Source: Pseudomonas azerbaijanoccidentalis (GTDB lineage: Bacteria; Pseudomonadota; Gammaproteobacteria; Pseudomonadales; Pseudomonadaceae). Taken from it: a DNA stretch of 64,000 bases. This document shows positions 36,983 to 46,139 of this stretch, in pieces (the stretch's first letter is position 1; every line of letters starts with the position of its first letter). The stretch is taken from NCBI RefSeq assembly GCF_019145495.1, contig NZ_JAHSTU010000006.1, positions 305,636 through 369,635 on the forward strand, in the 5' to 3' direction. A model generated the notes under the pieces. The model had not been told where the DNA came from, ran no database searches, and saw nothing but the letters and a program-made list of their open reading frames with translations. The position numbers and the translations under genes were made by a program.

Positions 36983-38043
36983 CAGTCAAAACTCCTGAGC
37001 GCCAGCCCGCAGGCGATCATCATGGCCGGGGCGTCGCTGGTCAGGGCTGCGGCATTGACCTTGCTGTTCAGGGTCATTTCGGCAAAAGGATTGGCAACCT
37101 GCGTCGGTGTGCCCAACTGCTGCTCGATCAATCGATCCAGCCCGGGAACCGAAGCAGTCCCGCCCGCCAAAAGAATCTGGTCGACCGAATGGTACTGACC
37201 GGACGCGAAGAAAAACTGCAAGGAACGGGACACCTGCTGCACCAGCGCCTCGCGAAACGGCTGCAGTACCTCGCGCACATAATCGTCCGGCAGACCGCCC
37301 TGTTTCTTCGCCAACCCCGCCTGTTCAACGGTCAGGTTGTAGCGACGCTGAATCTCTTCGGTCAGTTGACGCCCGCCGAACAATTGCTCGCGGGTATAGA
37401 TGATCCGCCCGTTGTGCAGCACGCTCAGGGTGGTCATGGTTGCGCCGATGTCGACCACCGCCACCAGACGCTCTTTCGACGCTGCCAACTGATTGGCCAG
37501 CAACCCGAACGAACGCTCCAGGGCGTAGGCCTCGACGTCGACCACCCGCGCAGTGAGCCCGGCCAGGGTCAGTGCCGCCTCGCGAACTTCGACGTTTTCC
37601 TTGCGACAAGCCGCGAGCAGCACATTGACGCGTTCCGGGTTGCGCGCTGACGCCCCCTGGACTTCGAAGTCGATGGCGACTTCATCCAGCGGATAAGGGA
37701 TGTACTGATCGGCCTCGATCTTGAGCTGGCTTTCCATCTCGTCATCGGAAAGTCCTGCGTCCATCTCGATGGTCTTGGTGATCACCGCCGATCCGGCCAC
37801 GGCCACGGCAACGTTCCTGAGGCTGGTTTTGGCCTTGATCAGCACACGCGAAAGGGCCTGGCCTACACCTTCGAGTTCAGCAATGTTTTTTTCGATCACC
37901 GCGCTGGCAGGCAGGGGCTCGACCGCGTAGGCCTCGACCCGATAACGGTCGCCCTGGCGGCTCAGCTCCAGGAGTTTCACCGAAGTTGAGCTGATGTCGA
38001 TCCCTAAAAGCGTATTGGCTTTTTTGTTGAAGAGTCCTGGCAC
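36982..38043 (-). CDS. pilM: type IV pilus actin-like protein PilM
   Basis: 353 residues. GTG 38043 is chosen because it gives the family N-terminus before KKANTLLGIDISSTSVKLLEL and has AGGGA nine bases ahead; a TTG two codons upstream is less likely. The fold is FtsA-like with the phosphate-1 motif GIDISSTSVK, phosphate-2 VVDIGATMTTL near 195 and an adenosine motif LAGGTASVPGL near 300. It heads pilMNOPQ-aroK-aroB and recruits PilN at the cytoplasmic face. Confidence 0.95.
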   Translation of the reverse strand: MPGLFNKKANTLLGIDISSTSVKLLELSRQGDRYRVEAYAVEPLPASAVIEKNIAELEGVGQALSRVLIKAKTSLRNVAVAVAGSAVITKTIEMDAGLSDDEMESQLKIEADQYIPYPLDEVAIDFEVQGASARNPERVNVLLAACRKENVEVREAALTLAGLTARVVDVEAYALERSFGLLANQLAASKERLVAVVDIGATMTTLSVLHNGRIIYTREQLFGGRQLTEEIQRRYNLTVEQAGLAKKQGGLPDDYVREVLQPFREALVQQVSRSLQFFFASGQYHSVDQILLAGGTASVPGLDRLIEQQLGTPTQVANPFAEMTLNSKVNAAALTSDAPAMMIACGLALRSFD

Positions 38044-38154
38044 TAGCAATTCCCTATGACTATCCGTGAGTTACGGACTCTGTAATGTGTGTTGCGTTCC
38101 CTCCGCCCGTCTTGACAGCAGCCGCGAATGACGCCTGCATCGGAAAAATGCTTA

Positions 38155-38160
38155 TAATGC
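38155..38160 (+). promoter_or_regulatory. -10 box candidate for ponA
   Basis: A perfect TATAAT, about 100 bases ahead of the ponA start, in the divergent pilM-ponA gap. The -35 partner is weak (TGACGC, 18 bases upstream). The nearby TTGACA at 38114 is too far away to pair with it. Confidence 0.4.
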
Positions 38161-38257
38161 CCAGCGTTTTTTTTCCGCTTTTCTCAAGCGCGGGTCGTTC
38201 GCCTTTAGCCTGAACCCTGATGCCTAATTCATTCTTTGCCCTGGATATCCAAAAGCC

Positions 38258-40699
38258 TTGATTCGTCTGCTGAAATTTTTCGGTTGGTCCATCGTCGCGG
38301 TTTTCTGCGGACTGCTTCTGGGTCTGAGCGGGGCGTTTCTTTACCTTAGCCCCGGATTGCCGTCCGTGGAGGCGCTGAGAAGCATTCAGTTGCAGATTCC
38401 GTTGCGGGTCTACAGCAGCGACAACAAATTGATCGCAGAATTTGGCGAAATGCGCCGCACACCGATCAGGTTCGCCGACATTCCCCCCAATTTCATTAAT
38501 GCGTTACTAAGTGCTGAAGACGACAATTTCGCCAACCATTACGGCGTCGACCCCAGCAGCCTGATGCGCGCCGCCACCCAACTGGTCAAGAGCGGTCACA
38601 TCCAGTCTGGCGGCAGCACCATCACCATGCAGGTGGCGAAGAACTTCTTCCTGACCAGCGAACGCAGCTTCTCGCGCAAAACCACGGAAATCCTCCTGGC
38701 ACTACAAATCGAACGGCAGCTGACCAAGGACGAAATCCTTGAGCTGTACGTCAACAAGATCTATCTGGGTAACCGCGCCTACGGCATCGAGGCCGCGGCG
38801 CAGGTGTATTACGGCAAGTCGATTCGTGATGTCAGCCTGGCGCAGATGGCGATGATCGCCGGCCTGCCCAAAGCCCCGTCGCGCTTCAACCCGCTGGCCA
38901 ACCCGGCCCGCAGCAAGGAACGTCGCGACTGGATCCTGGGCCGCATGTACAAGCTCGGGAAAATCAGCGAGGCCGATTACACCACCGCAATCAACGAGCC
39001 GCTGAACGCCAGCTATCACGTGCCGACGCCGGAAGTGAACGCGCCTTACATCGCCGAAATGGCCCGCGCCGAGATGGTCGGCCGTTATGGCAGCGACGCC
39101 TATACCGAAGGCTTCCGTGTCACCACCACGGTGCCAAGCAACCTTCAGGAAATGGCCAACACCGCCCTCCACGAAGGCTTGATGACTTACGATCAGCGTC
39201 ATGGTTATCGCGGCCCCGAGTCGCGCCTGCCCGGCAAGACTCGTGAAGCCTGGGCGACCGAACTGACCAAGCAGCGCACCATCAGCAGCCTTGAGCCGGC
39301 CATCGTGACCCAGGTCGACAAGACCGGCCTGCAAGTGCTGACCCGTACCGGCAGTGAACACGTCAACTGGGAAACCATGAAATGGGCTCGCCCGTTCCTG
39401 AACACCAACAGCATGGGCGCCAATCCGAAGCAGCCGTCGGATGTCGCACAGGTCGGCGATCTGATTCGCGTACAGCGTCAGCCGGACGACTCGCTGAAGT
39501 TCAGCCAGATCCCGCAAGCCCAGGGCGCGCTGGTATCCCTTGACCCACAGAACGGCGCGATCCGCTCGCTGGTCGGCGGCTTTGCCTTTGAGCAGAGCAA
39601 CTACAACCGCGCGCTGCAGGCCAAGCGCCAGCCGGGTTCGAGCTTCAAGCCGTTCGTATACAGCGCAGCACTGGATAATGGCTACACCGCCGCCAGCCTG
39701 GTGAACGATGCGCCGATCGTGTTCGTCGATGAGTATCTGGACAAGGTCTGGCGTCCGAAGAACGACACCAACACCTTCCTCGGCCCGATCCGCCTGCGTG
39801 AGGCCCTGTACAAGTCGCGTAACCTGGTGTCGATCCGCCTGCTGCAAGCGATGGGCGTTGGCAAGACCATCGACTACATCACTCGCTTTGGCTTCAACAA
39901 GCAGGACCTTCCGCCCAACCTCTCGCTGGCGCTGGGCACCGCGACGCTGACGCCGATGGAGATCGCAACCGGCTGGAGTACGTTCGCCAACGGTGGCTAC
40001 AAGATCACCCCCTACATCATCGACAAGATCGAAAGCCGCAACGGCGACACGCTTTTCGTCGCCAACCCGCCAAGCGTGCCCAAAGGCGGCGCTGCCACCG
40101 ACGGCATCGCCGCCCCAGTCGCCGAAGCCTTTACGGTCAACGCAACGCCGAGCGACGCACAGACCGCGCAACCGGCGCCACAAACACCGGCCGTGGCTGA
40201 ACGCATCGTTGATGGCCGCACGACCTACATCCTCAACAGCATGCTTGAGGACGTGATCAAGCTCGGCACCGGCCGTCGCGCCCTGGCCTTGGGCCGTGGC
40301 GACATCGCCGGCAAAACCGGTACCACCAACGAGTCCAAGGACGCCTGGTTCTCTGGTTACAACGCCGATTACGTGACCACCGTGTGGACCGGCTTCGACC
40401 AGCCTGAAAGCCTGGGCCGCAAGGAGTTTGGCGGCACCGTCGCCCTGCCGATCTGGATGAACTACATGGGCGCCGCACTCAAAGATCTGCCGCCTCACAC
40501 GCAGCCAGAGCCGGAAGGCATCCTGAGCCTGCGGGTCGACCCGGTCAGCGGGCGTGCGGCCTCCCCTGGCACGCCAGGTGCCTACTTCGAGCTATTCAAG
40601 GCCGAAGATACGCCGCCATCCGCCAACGAGCTGGGTAACGGCAATGCGCCGGGCAGTCCGTTGCCGGCGGATGAGCAGGCGCCGATCGACCTGTTCTGA
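38258..40699 (+). CDS. ponA: penicillin-binding protein 1A
   Basis: 813 residues, class A PBP. Membrane helix at about residues 8-30; GT51 transglycosylase motifs EDDNFANHYGVD (about 89-100) and GGSTITMQVAKNFF (about 119-132); OB-like insertion; transpeptidase motifs SSFK (nucleophile Ser near residue 462), SRN (about 523) and KTGTT (about 689). It polymerises and cross-links peptidoglycan. The start is TTG at 38258; no ATG or GTG nearby gives the conserved N-terminus RLLKFF. Its position divergent from pilM is conserved in Pseudomonas. Confidence 0.95.
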   Translation: MIRLLKFFGWSIVAVFCGLLLGLSGAFLYLSPGLPSVEALRSIQLQIPLRVYSSDNKLIAEFGEMRRTPIRFADIPPNFINALLSAEDDNFANHYGVDPSSLMRAATQLVKSGHIQSGGSTITMQVAKNFFLTSERSFSRKTTEILLALQIERQLTKDEILELYVNKIYLGNRAYGIEAAAQVYYGKSIRDVSLAQMAMIAGLPKAPSRFNPLANPARSKERRDWILGRMYKLGKISEADYTTAINEPLNASYHVPTPEVNAPYIAEMARAEMVGRYGSDAYTEGFRVTTTVPSNLQEMANTALHEGLMTYDQRHGYRGPESRLPGKTREAWATELTKQRTISSLEPAIVTQVDKTGLQVLTRTGSEHVNWETMKWARPFLNTNSMGANPKQPSDVAQVGDLIRVQRQPDDSLKFSQIPQAQGALVSLDPQNGAIRSLVGGFAFEQSNYNRALQAKRQPGSSFKPFVYSAALDNGYTAASLVNDAPIVFVDEYLDKVWRPKNDTNTFLGPIRLREALYKSRNLVSIRLLQAMGVGKTIDYITRFGFNKQDLPPNLSLALGTATLTPMEIATGWSTFANGGYKITPYIIDKIESRNGDTLFVANPPSVPKGGAATDGIAAPVAEAFTVNATPSDAQTAQPAPQTPAVAERIVDGRTTYILNSMLEDVIKLGTGRRALALGRGDIAGKTGTTNESKDAWFSGYNADYVTTVWTGFDQPESLGRKEFGGTVALPIWMNYMGAALKDLPPHTQPEPEGILSLRVDPVSGRAASPGTPGAYFELFKAEDTPPSANELGNGNAPGSPLPADEQAPIDLF

Positions 40700-40713
40700 T
40701 CGCAGCCACATTG

Positions 40714-40750
40714 AAAAGCCCCGCCTTCGAGAGAAGTACGGGGCTTTTTT
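40714..40750 (+). terminator. intrinsic terminator of ponA
   Basis: AAAAGCCCCG and CGGGGCTTTTTT form a ten-base-pair stem with a 15-base loop and a six-T tail, 15 bases after the ponA stop. Confidence 0.93.
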
Positions 40751-40785
40751 GTGCCTGCGGGTTTTGTGATGACTGGACTGGCCTA

Positions 40786-40850
40786 ATCGCTAGCAGGCTA
40801 GCTCCCACAGGGGACCGCATTTCAAAGGTGGGAGCTAGCCTGCTAGCGAT
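40786..40850. repeat. REP doublet (family A), inside-out orientation
   Basis: ATCGCTAGCAGGCTAGCTCCCAC (40786-40808) and its exact reverse complement (40828-40850) flank a 19-base centre. The GTGGGAGC ends face inwards, opposite to the other family A doublets here, where they face outwards. Confidence 0.9.
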
Positions 40851-40883
40851 CAGGCCATTACTACTGACACAAAACCTTCAGGC

Positions 40884-40918
40884 AATAAAAAACCCCGACT
40901 CATTACGAGCCAGGGCTT
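40884..40918 (-). terminator. intrinsic terminator of maeB
   Basis: On the minus strand the stem CCCTGGCTC / GAGTCGGGG (with G-T pairs) has a five-base loop and is followed by TTTTTTATT. It lies about 22 bases after the maeB stop. Confidence 0.8.
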
Positions 40919-40940
40919 TCGGTTGAAGCGCTACAACGGC

Positions 40941-42209
40941 TTAGCCGTTGAACACGTCATCCACGCTTTTCAGCGGGTAGTTCTTCGGATACGGCAGGGT
41001 CGCCACGCCGGTCTCGATGGCAGCTTTAGCCACGGCATCGGAGATCAGGGTGATCAGGCGGGCATCCATTGGTTTCGGAATGATGTACTCACGCCCGAAT
41101 TCCAGCTTGATGCCGCCGTAGGCGTCGCACACTTCCTGTGGCACTGGCAGTTTGGCCAGTTCGCGCAGGGCGTTGGCTGCAGCCACTTTCATTTCTTCGT
41201 TGATGCGCTTGGCGCGAACGTCCAGGGCACCGCGGAAGATGAACGGGAAGCCCAGTACGTTGTTGACCTGGTTCGGGTAGTCCGAACGGCCGGTGGCCAT
41301 GATCACGTCGTTACGGGTGGCGTGCGCCAGTTCCGGGGAGATTTCCGGATCAGGGTTGGAGCAAGCGAACACGATCGGGTTAGGCGCCATCGACAGCAGG
41401 CCTTCAGCGCTCAGCAGGTTCGGGCCGGACAGGCCGACGAACACGTCAGCACCTTGCAGTGCGTCAGCCAGGGTGCGCTTGTCGGTCGCGTGAGCGAAGA
41501 CAGCCTTGTACTGGTTCAGGTCGTCACGGCCGGAGTGGATCACGCCGGTACGGTCGATCATGTAGATGTTTTCGATGTTGGCGCCCATGCTCACCAGCAA
41601 TTTCATGCAGGAGATGGCGGCAGCACCGGCGCCCAGGCAGACGATCTTGGCTTCCGGCAGGGTTTTGCCAGCGATTTCCAGGGCGTTGATCATCCCGGCA
41701 GCGGTCACGATAGCGGTGCCGTGCTGGTCATCGTGGAATACCGGAATGTCGCACTGCTCGATCAGAGCACGTTCGATCTCAAAGCACTCAGGTGCCTTGA
41801 TGTCTTCCAGGTTGATGCCACCGAAGGTGATGGAGATGCGTTTGACGGTGTCGATGAAGGCTTGCGGGCTTTCGGAGTCGACTTCGATGTCGAAAACGTC
41901 GATGCCGGCGAAGCGCTTGAACAACACGCCTTTACCTTCCATGACCGGTTTGGAAGCCAGTGGGCCGAGGTTACCCAGGCCCAGAATCGCGGTGCCATCG
42001 GAAATGACTGCAACCAGGTTGCCTTTGCCGGTGTATTTGTAGGCCAGTTCAGGATCGCGGGCGATTTCGCGTACTGGTTCGGCTACGCCGGGGCTGTAGG
42101 CCAGCGACAGGTCGCGAGCGGTAGCGGTGGCCTTGGTGAGCTCGACACTCAGCTTCCCTGGACGAGGATTGGCGTGATATTCGAGAGCGGCAGTTTTCAG
42201 ATCAGACAT
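40941..42209 (-). CDS. maeB: malic enzyme (oxaloacetate-decarboxylating, short form)
   Basis: 422 residues, so it lacks the phosphotransacetylase-like C-terminal domain of long MaeB proteins. The catalytic domain has AYSPGVAEPVREIA (about 38-51), TGKGNLVAVISDGTAILGLG and the metal-binding FHDDQHGTAIV (about 157-167); the NAD(P) Rossmann motif is LGAGAAAISC near residue 195. It converts malate to pyruvate and CO2. NADP preference is likely but not proven by the sequence. Monocistronic between two terminator/promoter regions. Confidence 0.93.
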   Translation of the reverse strand: MSDLKTAALEYHANPRPGKLSVELTKATATARDLSLAYSPGVAEPVREIARDPELAYKYTGKGNLVAVISDGTAILGLGNLGPLASKPVMEGKGVLFKRFAGIDVFDIEVDSESPQAFIDTVKRISITFGGINLEDIKAPECFEIERALIEQCDIPVFHDDQHGTAIVTAAGMINALEIAGKTLPEAKIVCLGAGAAAISCMKLLVSMGANIENIYMIDRTGVIHSGRDDLNQYKAVFAHATDKRTLADALQGADVFVGLSGPNLLSAEGLLSMAPNPIVFACSNPDPEISPELAHATRNDVIMATGRSDYPNQVNNVLGFPFIFRGALDVRAKRINEEMKVAAANALRELAKLPVPQEVCDAYGGIKLEFGREYIIPKPMDARLITLISDAVAKAAIETGVATLPYPKNYPLKSVDDVFNG

Positions 42210-42249
42210 TTTGGCATTCCGCTTTTACTGTTGGACAGACTGGTCAGCG

Positions 42250-42278
42250 AGGATACGCGCCTCGCAAAATCCCCACAA
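42250..42278 (-). promoter_or_regulatory. sigma-70-like promoter of maeB
   Basis: On the minus strand TTGTGG, 17 bases, TATCCT, about 40 bases ahead of the maeB start. Four of six bases match in each box. Confidence 0.4.
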
Positions 42279-42391
42279 GACTGACCGGTCACCCCTGTCA
42301 AGCGCCCTGCCCTACGACTTTGGGCCAAGAGCCGCGGAACACAAGGGATAGACTGTTCACAATCGACATAAAAAATGTCTACAATTTTTTA

Positions 42392-43180
42392 TTACTGCGC
42401 CACCTGGATCATCGCCGGATCCGTCAATGGCAACATCCAGCGCGCCTGACCGTTCTGCAGCCCACCGCGGCGCGAACGATCCAGCACCCAGCCGCGAGCC
42501 TCAATCTGCTTGCCTTTGAGGCCTTCAAGCGAAGCCACGTCAAAACGGCCGAGCAAATTGGGTGCAACGCGCAGTACAACCGAATCCTGCAACTCGATCC
42601 AAACCCCGCCACGATTACGCTGAACCTTGCTGACACGACCGCTGAGCACGGCAAAACCGGAGGTGCTGATCTGATCCGCTTTCAGTACAGGTGACTGGCG
42701 CCAAACGCCGAGCCCAGCCTGGCGGGCACTACGTTCAGCCGCCTGCTGACAGTCAACCAGATCGACATTCGGCGCGACCGCCACCAGAAACCCGAGGCCT
42801 TCGGCGAGCATTTGCGCTTCGAGGTTGGCGCCGTCGGCGCCATAGACATGGGCCAGCGTGCGGCCATAACGGTCTTTGCTTTCTTGACCGGGTTGCAGAT
42901 CGACCCGCCCGTCACTGGCTGCAATCAATGCTTCCAGGCGTTTACGCGCTGTGACCGCGAAGGGCTCGTCGGAGCGACCTTTCTTGCCCAGTTCCGGCGT
43001 ATTCAGGCCGATCATGCGCACATTGCGCCCATCGTTCAGGCGCAGTGTGTCGCCGTCGACCACCCGCTGCACCGTGACGGATGTCAGGCCGGCCGGCGCC
43101 GGGCAGAAAGCCTGGGCGGCGGAGAGCCAAATCGCGGACACAAAAAAGGCGCCCACAAGGGACGCCTTTTTCATCAGCAT
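42392..43180 (-). CDS. secreted thermonuclease-family protein (SNase-like)
   Basis: 262 residues from ATG 43180 (a second ATG at 43174 is equally possible). A signal peptide ends AQA before FCPAPAG. The SNase-like domain spans about residues 35-165: VQRVVDGDTLRL holds the calcium-binding Asp, MIGLNTPEL the first catalytic Arg position region, and YGRTLAHVY the conserved Gly-Arg. A C-terminal OB-like domain of about 80 residues follows. It lies 35 bases after rpmE on the same strand, but the rpmE terminator is inside its first codons, so its expression may be low or depend on read-through. Confidence 0.85.
   Translation of the reverse strand: MLMKKASLVGAFFVSAIWLSAAQAFCPAPAGLTSVTVQRVVDGDTLRLNDGRNVRMIGLNTPELGKKGRSDEPFAVTARKRLEALIAASDGRVDLQPGQESKDRYGRTLAHVYGADGANLEAQMLAEGLGFLVAVAPNVDLVDCQQAAERSARQAGLGVWRQSPVLKADQISTSGFAVLSGRVSKVQRNRGGVWIELQDSVVLRVAPNLLGRFDVASLEGLKGKQIEARGWVLDRSRRGGLQNGQARWMLPLTDPAMIQVAQ
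43142..43171 (-). terminator. intrinsic terminator of rpmE inside the nuclease start codons
   Basis: On the minus strand AAAAAGGCG-t-CCC-TTGT-GGG-CGCCTTTTTT: a twelve-pair stem with one bulged base, a four-base loop and a six-T tail. It sits 45 bases after the rpmE stop and covers codons 4-13 of the nuclease counted from ATG 43180. Confidence 0.75.
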
Positions 43181-43215
43181 GGAAAAACCGCAACGGCTTC
43201 CCAAGTTGATCGGCC

Positions 43216-43434
43216 TTAGGCCTTTTTCGCGCCGAAAGCACCGAAACGGTCTGCGAAGCGCTGAACGCGGCCGCCAGTGTCCAGAGTCTTTTGCTTACCG
43301 GTGTAGAACGGGTGGCATTCGTTGCAAACGTCGATCGCCAGGGCTTTGCCGAAGGTCGAACGAGTTTCGAACTTGTTGCCGCAGCTGCAAGTAACAGCTA
43401 CTTCTGGGTATTCTGGATGGATATCAGCTTTCAT
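43216..43434 (-). CDS. rpmE: 50S ribosomal protein L31
   Basis: 72 residues. The zinc-binding form: CSCG at about residues 16-19 and CNEC at about 37-40, followed by the signature HPFYTGKQK. It joins the central protuberance and bridges the subunits. Its promoter and terminator are both visible, so it looks monocistronic. Confidence 0.97.
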   Translation of the reverse strand: MKADIHPEYPEVAVTCSCGNKFETRSTFGKALAIDVCNECHPFYTGKQKTLDTGGRVQRFADRFGAFGAKKA

Positions 43435-43504
43435 GGTGTCTTCCTCGGGCTAGCGTGCCGCCACCCAACACTATTGTTGAATACCGCACGTAATTAGGCC
43501 GCGG

Positions 43505-43532
43505 ATTCTACCAGACAATGCCAATCACGCAA
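43505..43532 (-). promoter_or_regulatory. sigma-70-like promoter of rpmE
   Basis: On the minus strand TTGCGT, 16 bases, TAGAAT, with a TGG just ahead of the -10 box, about 70 bases upstream of the rpmE start. Confidence 0.5.
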
Positions 43533-43572
43533 GCTGTCCCTTAGACCGACCGTCTGCTAGGCTCCCGGCCCA

Positions 43573-43663
43573 TGTGGGAGCGAGCCTGCTCGCGAAAGCG
43601 GTCTTCCAGACATGCAAATGTTGACTGACACACCGCTATCGCAAGCCAGCCGCCCGCTCCCAC
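43573..43663. repeat. REP doublet (family A)
   Basis: GTGGGAGCGAGCCTGCTCGCGAAAGCGG and an inverted, diverged copy ending GCTCCCAC. It lies between the divergent rpmE and priA genes, close to 50 bases ahead of the priA start. Confidence 0.85.
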
Positions 43664-43711
43664 CTGTCATGTGCCAAGCCCTTTTATTGCCTGCTGATCG
43701 AGAACCCCCGC

Positions 43712-45931
43712 GTGCCCGACGCCATTCTGCGCCTCGCCCTGCCTTCGCCGCTGCGCCGCCTGTTCGATTACCGCGCTCCGGCGGGTGTGCAGCGCGACCA
43801 GTTGCACCCCGGCATGCGCCTGCGCGTGCCATTTGGCCGACGCGAGATGATCGGGATCCTGGTGGAAGTCGCCGACACCAGTGAGGTGCCGGCGGAAAAA
43901 CTCAAGCCCGCATTGGCCCTGCTCGACGCTACGCCGCCGCTACCGCCCGCGCTGTTCAAGCTGTGCTTGTGGACTTCCCAGTATTACCAGCACAGCCTCG
44001 GCGACACCTTGAGCTGGGCGTTGCCGGTATTGCTGCGTCAGGGCGAACTGGCCGAAGCGCGCCAGGAACGCTTCTGGTCCGCCGCCCCGGGCGCCAGCCT
44101 TGATGACTCACGCATCGCCCGCGCGCCGCGCCAGCGTGAAGCGCTGGCGACGCTGGCCCAGCACCCCCACGGCGTCGCCCATCAACTGCTGAGCAAACTG
44201 ATGCTGAGCAAGGACAGCCTCGACCTGTTGCTGGCCAAGGATCTGGTGCAGGTCGAGATTCGCCGCCACGCACCCGGCGCCCGTCATGAACACTGGCTCG
44301 CACAACCCGAGCTGCCGCTGAACCCGGAACAACGTGCCGCGTACGAAGCGATCCGCGCCGGGTTCGACAGTTATCACGCGTTCCTGCTGGCCGGCGTTAC
44401 CGGCAGCGGCAAGACCGAAGTCTATTTGCAGTTGATCCGCGAGACCCTGGAGGCAGGCAAGCAGGCGTTGGTGCTGATCCCGGAAATCAACCTCGGCCCG
44501 CAAACCCTCGCGCGGTTCGAGCAGCGGTTCAATGCGCGCATCGCGCTGATCCACTCGGCGGTCAACGATCGCGAACGCCTCGACGCCTGGCTCGCCGCCC
44601 GCGATGGCGAAGCCGACATTATTATCGGCACCCGCTCGGCGCTGTTCACGCCGATGAAAAACCCGGGGCTGATCATCATCGACGAAGAGCACGACGGCTC
44701 CTATAAACAGCAGGAAGGCCTGCGCTATCACGCCCGCGACCTGGCATTGGTGCGGGCGCGGCAGGAAAACATCCCGATTGTCCTCGGCTCCGCCACGCCT
44801 TCGCTGGAAAGCCTGCACAATGCCTACACCGGCCGCTATGGCCTGCTGCGCCTGAACGAGCGCGCTGGCGGTGCCAAGCAACCGCGTTTCTTGCGACTGG
44901 ATGTGAAGAGCCGCCCGCTGGACAGCGGCATTTCCGGACCGATGCAACAGGCCATCGGCCAGACCCTGGCTGCCGGCCAGCAAGTCTTGGTTTTTCTCAA
45001 TCGCCGAGGTTTTGCGCCAACCCTGCTTTGCCACGATTGCGGCTGGATGTCCGAGTGCCAGCGCTGCGACGCGCGCATGACCGTGCACCAGCGCTACGGC
45101 GAACTGCGTTGCCACCACTGCGGCTACGTCGAGCGCGTGCCTCGCCAGTGCCCGAAGTGCAACAAGGTCGACTTGCGCCCGGTGGGAGCCGGCACCGAAC
45201 GTGCCGAAGAACGCCTGGCGATTCTGTTCCCGGACTACCCGGTTTTACGGGTCGATCGCGACAGCACCTCGCGCAAGGACGCGATGAATCAGTTGTTCGC
45301 GACCATCCAGAAAGGCCAGCCGTGCATCCTGATCGGCACGCAGATGCTCGCCAAAGGGCACCACTTTCCCCGGGTGACCTTGGTGTCGATCCTCGATGCA
45401 GACGGCGGACTGTTCTCCGGCGACTTCCGGGCCAGCGAGCGCATGGCGCAGTTGATTGTTCAGGTGGCGGGCCGTGCAGGCCGCGCCGAGGAACCGGGCA
45501 AGGTGATCATCCAGACGCACCTGGCCGATCATCCGTTGCTGATACAACTGACCGAACAGGGTTATTTCGCGTTTGCCGAACAAGCCTTGAGCGAACGTCG
45601 CGCGGCGGGGCTGCCGCCATTTGCGCACTTGGCGTTGCTACGCGCCGAAGCGCACAAACCGGGCCAGGCCGAGGGCTTTCTCGATGAGGCATGCAACGAG
45701 GCCGAACGCCTTCTGACCGAACAGAATCTGACCGGCATTGAATTGCTCGGACCGGTGCCGGCGCCAATGGAGCGCCGGGCCGGGCGTTATCGCGCGCAGT
45801 TGCTGTTGCAGGCGACCGCGCGGGCGCCGCTGCATCGGTTGCTGGCGAGCTGGTTGCTGGTGCTGGAGCAGATGCCGAGCGGGCGGGCGGTGCGCTGGTC
45901 GCTGGATGTTGATCCGGTCGATTTGTATTAA
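43712..45931 (+). CDS. priA: primosomal protein N' (replication restart helicase PriA)
   Basis: 739 residues. N-terminal DNA-binding domain (about 1-110), Walker A GVTGSGKTEVYL (about 228-239), Walker B DEEHD (about 329), then a zinc region with four Cys pairs (CHDCGWMSECQRC and CHHC...CPKC, about 440-485) and the helicase C-terminal half. It reloads the replisome at stalled forks. The GTG start at 43712 gives the conserved Pseudomonas N-terminus PDAILRLALPSPL. Confidence 0.97.
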   Translation: MPDAILRLALPSPLRRLFDYRAPAGVQRDQLHPGMRLRVPFGRREMIGILVEVADTSEVPAEKLKPALALLDATPPLPPALFKLCLWTSQYYQHSLGDTLSWALPVLLRQGELAEARQERFWSAAPGASLDDSRIARAPRQREALATLAQHPHGVAHQLLSKLMLSKDSLDLLLAKDLVQVEIRRHAPGARHEHWLAQPELPLNPEQRAAYEAIRAGFDSYHAFLLAGVTGSGKTEVYLQLIRETLEAGKQALVLIPEINLGPQTLARFEQRFNARIALIHSAVNDRERLDAWLAARDGEADIIIGTRSALFTPMKNPGLIIIDEEHDGSYKQQEGLRYHARDLALVRARQENIPIVLGSATPSLESLHNAYTGRYGLLRLNERAGGAKQPRFLRLDVKSRPLDSGISGPMQQAIGQTLAAGQQVLVFLNRRGFAPTLLCHDCGWMSECQRCDARMTVHQRYGELRCHHCGYVERVPRQCPKCNKVDLRPVGAGTERAEERLAILFPDYPVLRVDRDSTSRKDAMNQLFATIQKGQPCILIGTQMLAKGHHFPRVTLVSILDADGGLFSGDFRASERMAQLIVQVAGRAGRAEEPGKVIIQTHLADHPLLIQLTEQGYFAFAEQALSERRAAGLPPFAHLALLRAEAHKPGQAEGFLDEACNEAERLLTEQNLTGIELLGPVPAPMERRAGRYRAQLLLQATARAPLHRLLASWLLVLEQMPSGRAVRWSLDVDPVDLY

Positions 45932-45936
45932 CCGGA

Positions 45937-46010
45937 AAAAGATCGCAGCCTTCGGCAACTCCTACAGTAAAGCGCAATCCGTGTAGGAGCTGCCGAAGGC
46001 TGCGATCTTT
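45937..46010. repeat. REP-like inverted repeat (family B)
   Basis: AAAGATCGCAGCCTTCGGCAACTCCTAC and its near-perfect inverse GTAGGAGCTGCCGAAGGCTGCGATCTTT around a short spacer, starting five bases after the priA stop. With the T-run at the end it may also end priA transcription. Confidence 0.88.
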
Positions 46011-46051
46011 GCCGCATTTGTCACCACACATCCACAACCTGCCTGCTAAGG

Positions 46052-46080
46052 TTGGCAAGCCTGCCTCGGCAACGGATAAT
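46052..46080 (+). promoter_or_regulatory. sigma-70-like promoter of argS
   Basis: TTGGCA, 17 bases, GATAAT, 60 bases ahead of the argS ATG. Five of six bases match the consensus in each box, so this is the best housekeeping promoter in the window. Confidence 0.65.
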
Positions 46081-46139
46081 GCCCAGTTTTTCCACCAGCG
46101 CATGATGCGCCGCCGCGCCAGCGGTCGAAAGAGAAGACC

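Noticed and set aside
38114..38160. TTGACA and TATAAT as one promoter for ponA
   Set aside because: The boxes are 35 bases apart, far beyond the 16-18 needed; only the -10 box is kept as a candidate.
38702..40498. A minus-strand frame of nearly 600 codons opposite ponA
   Set aside because: Antisense shadow of ponA with no recognisable motif.
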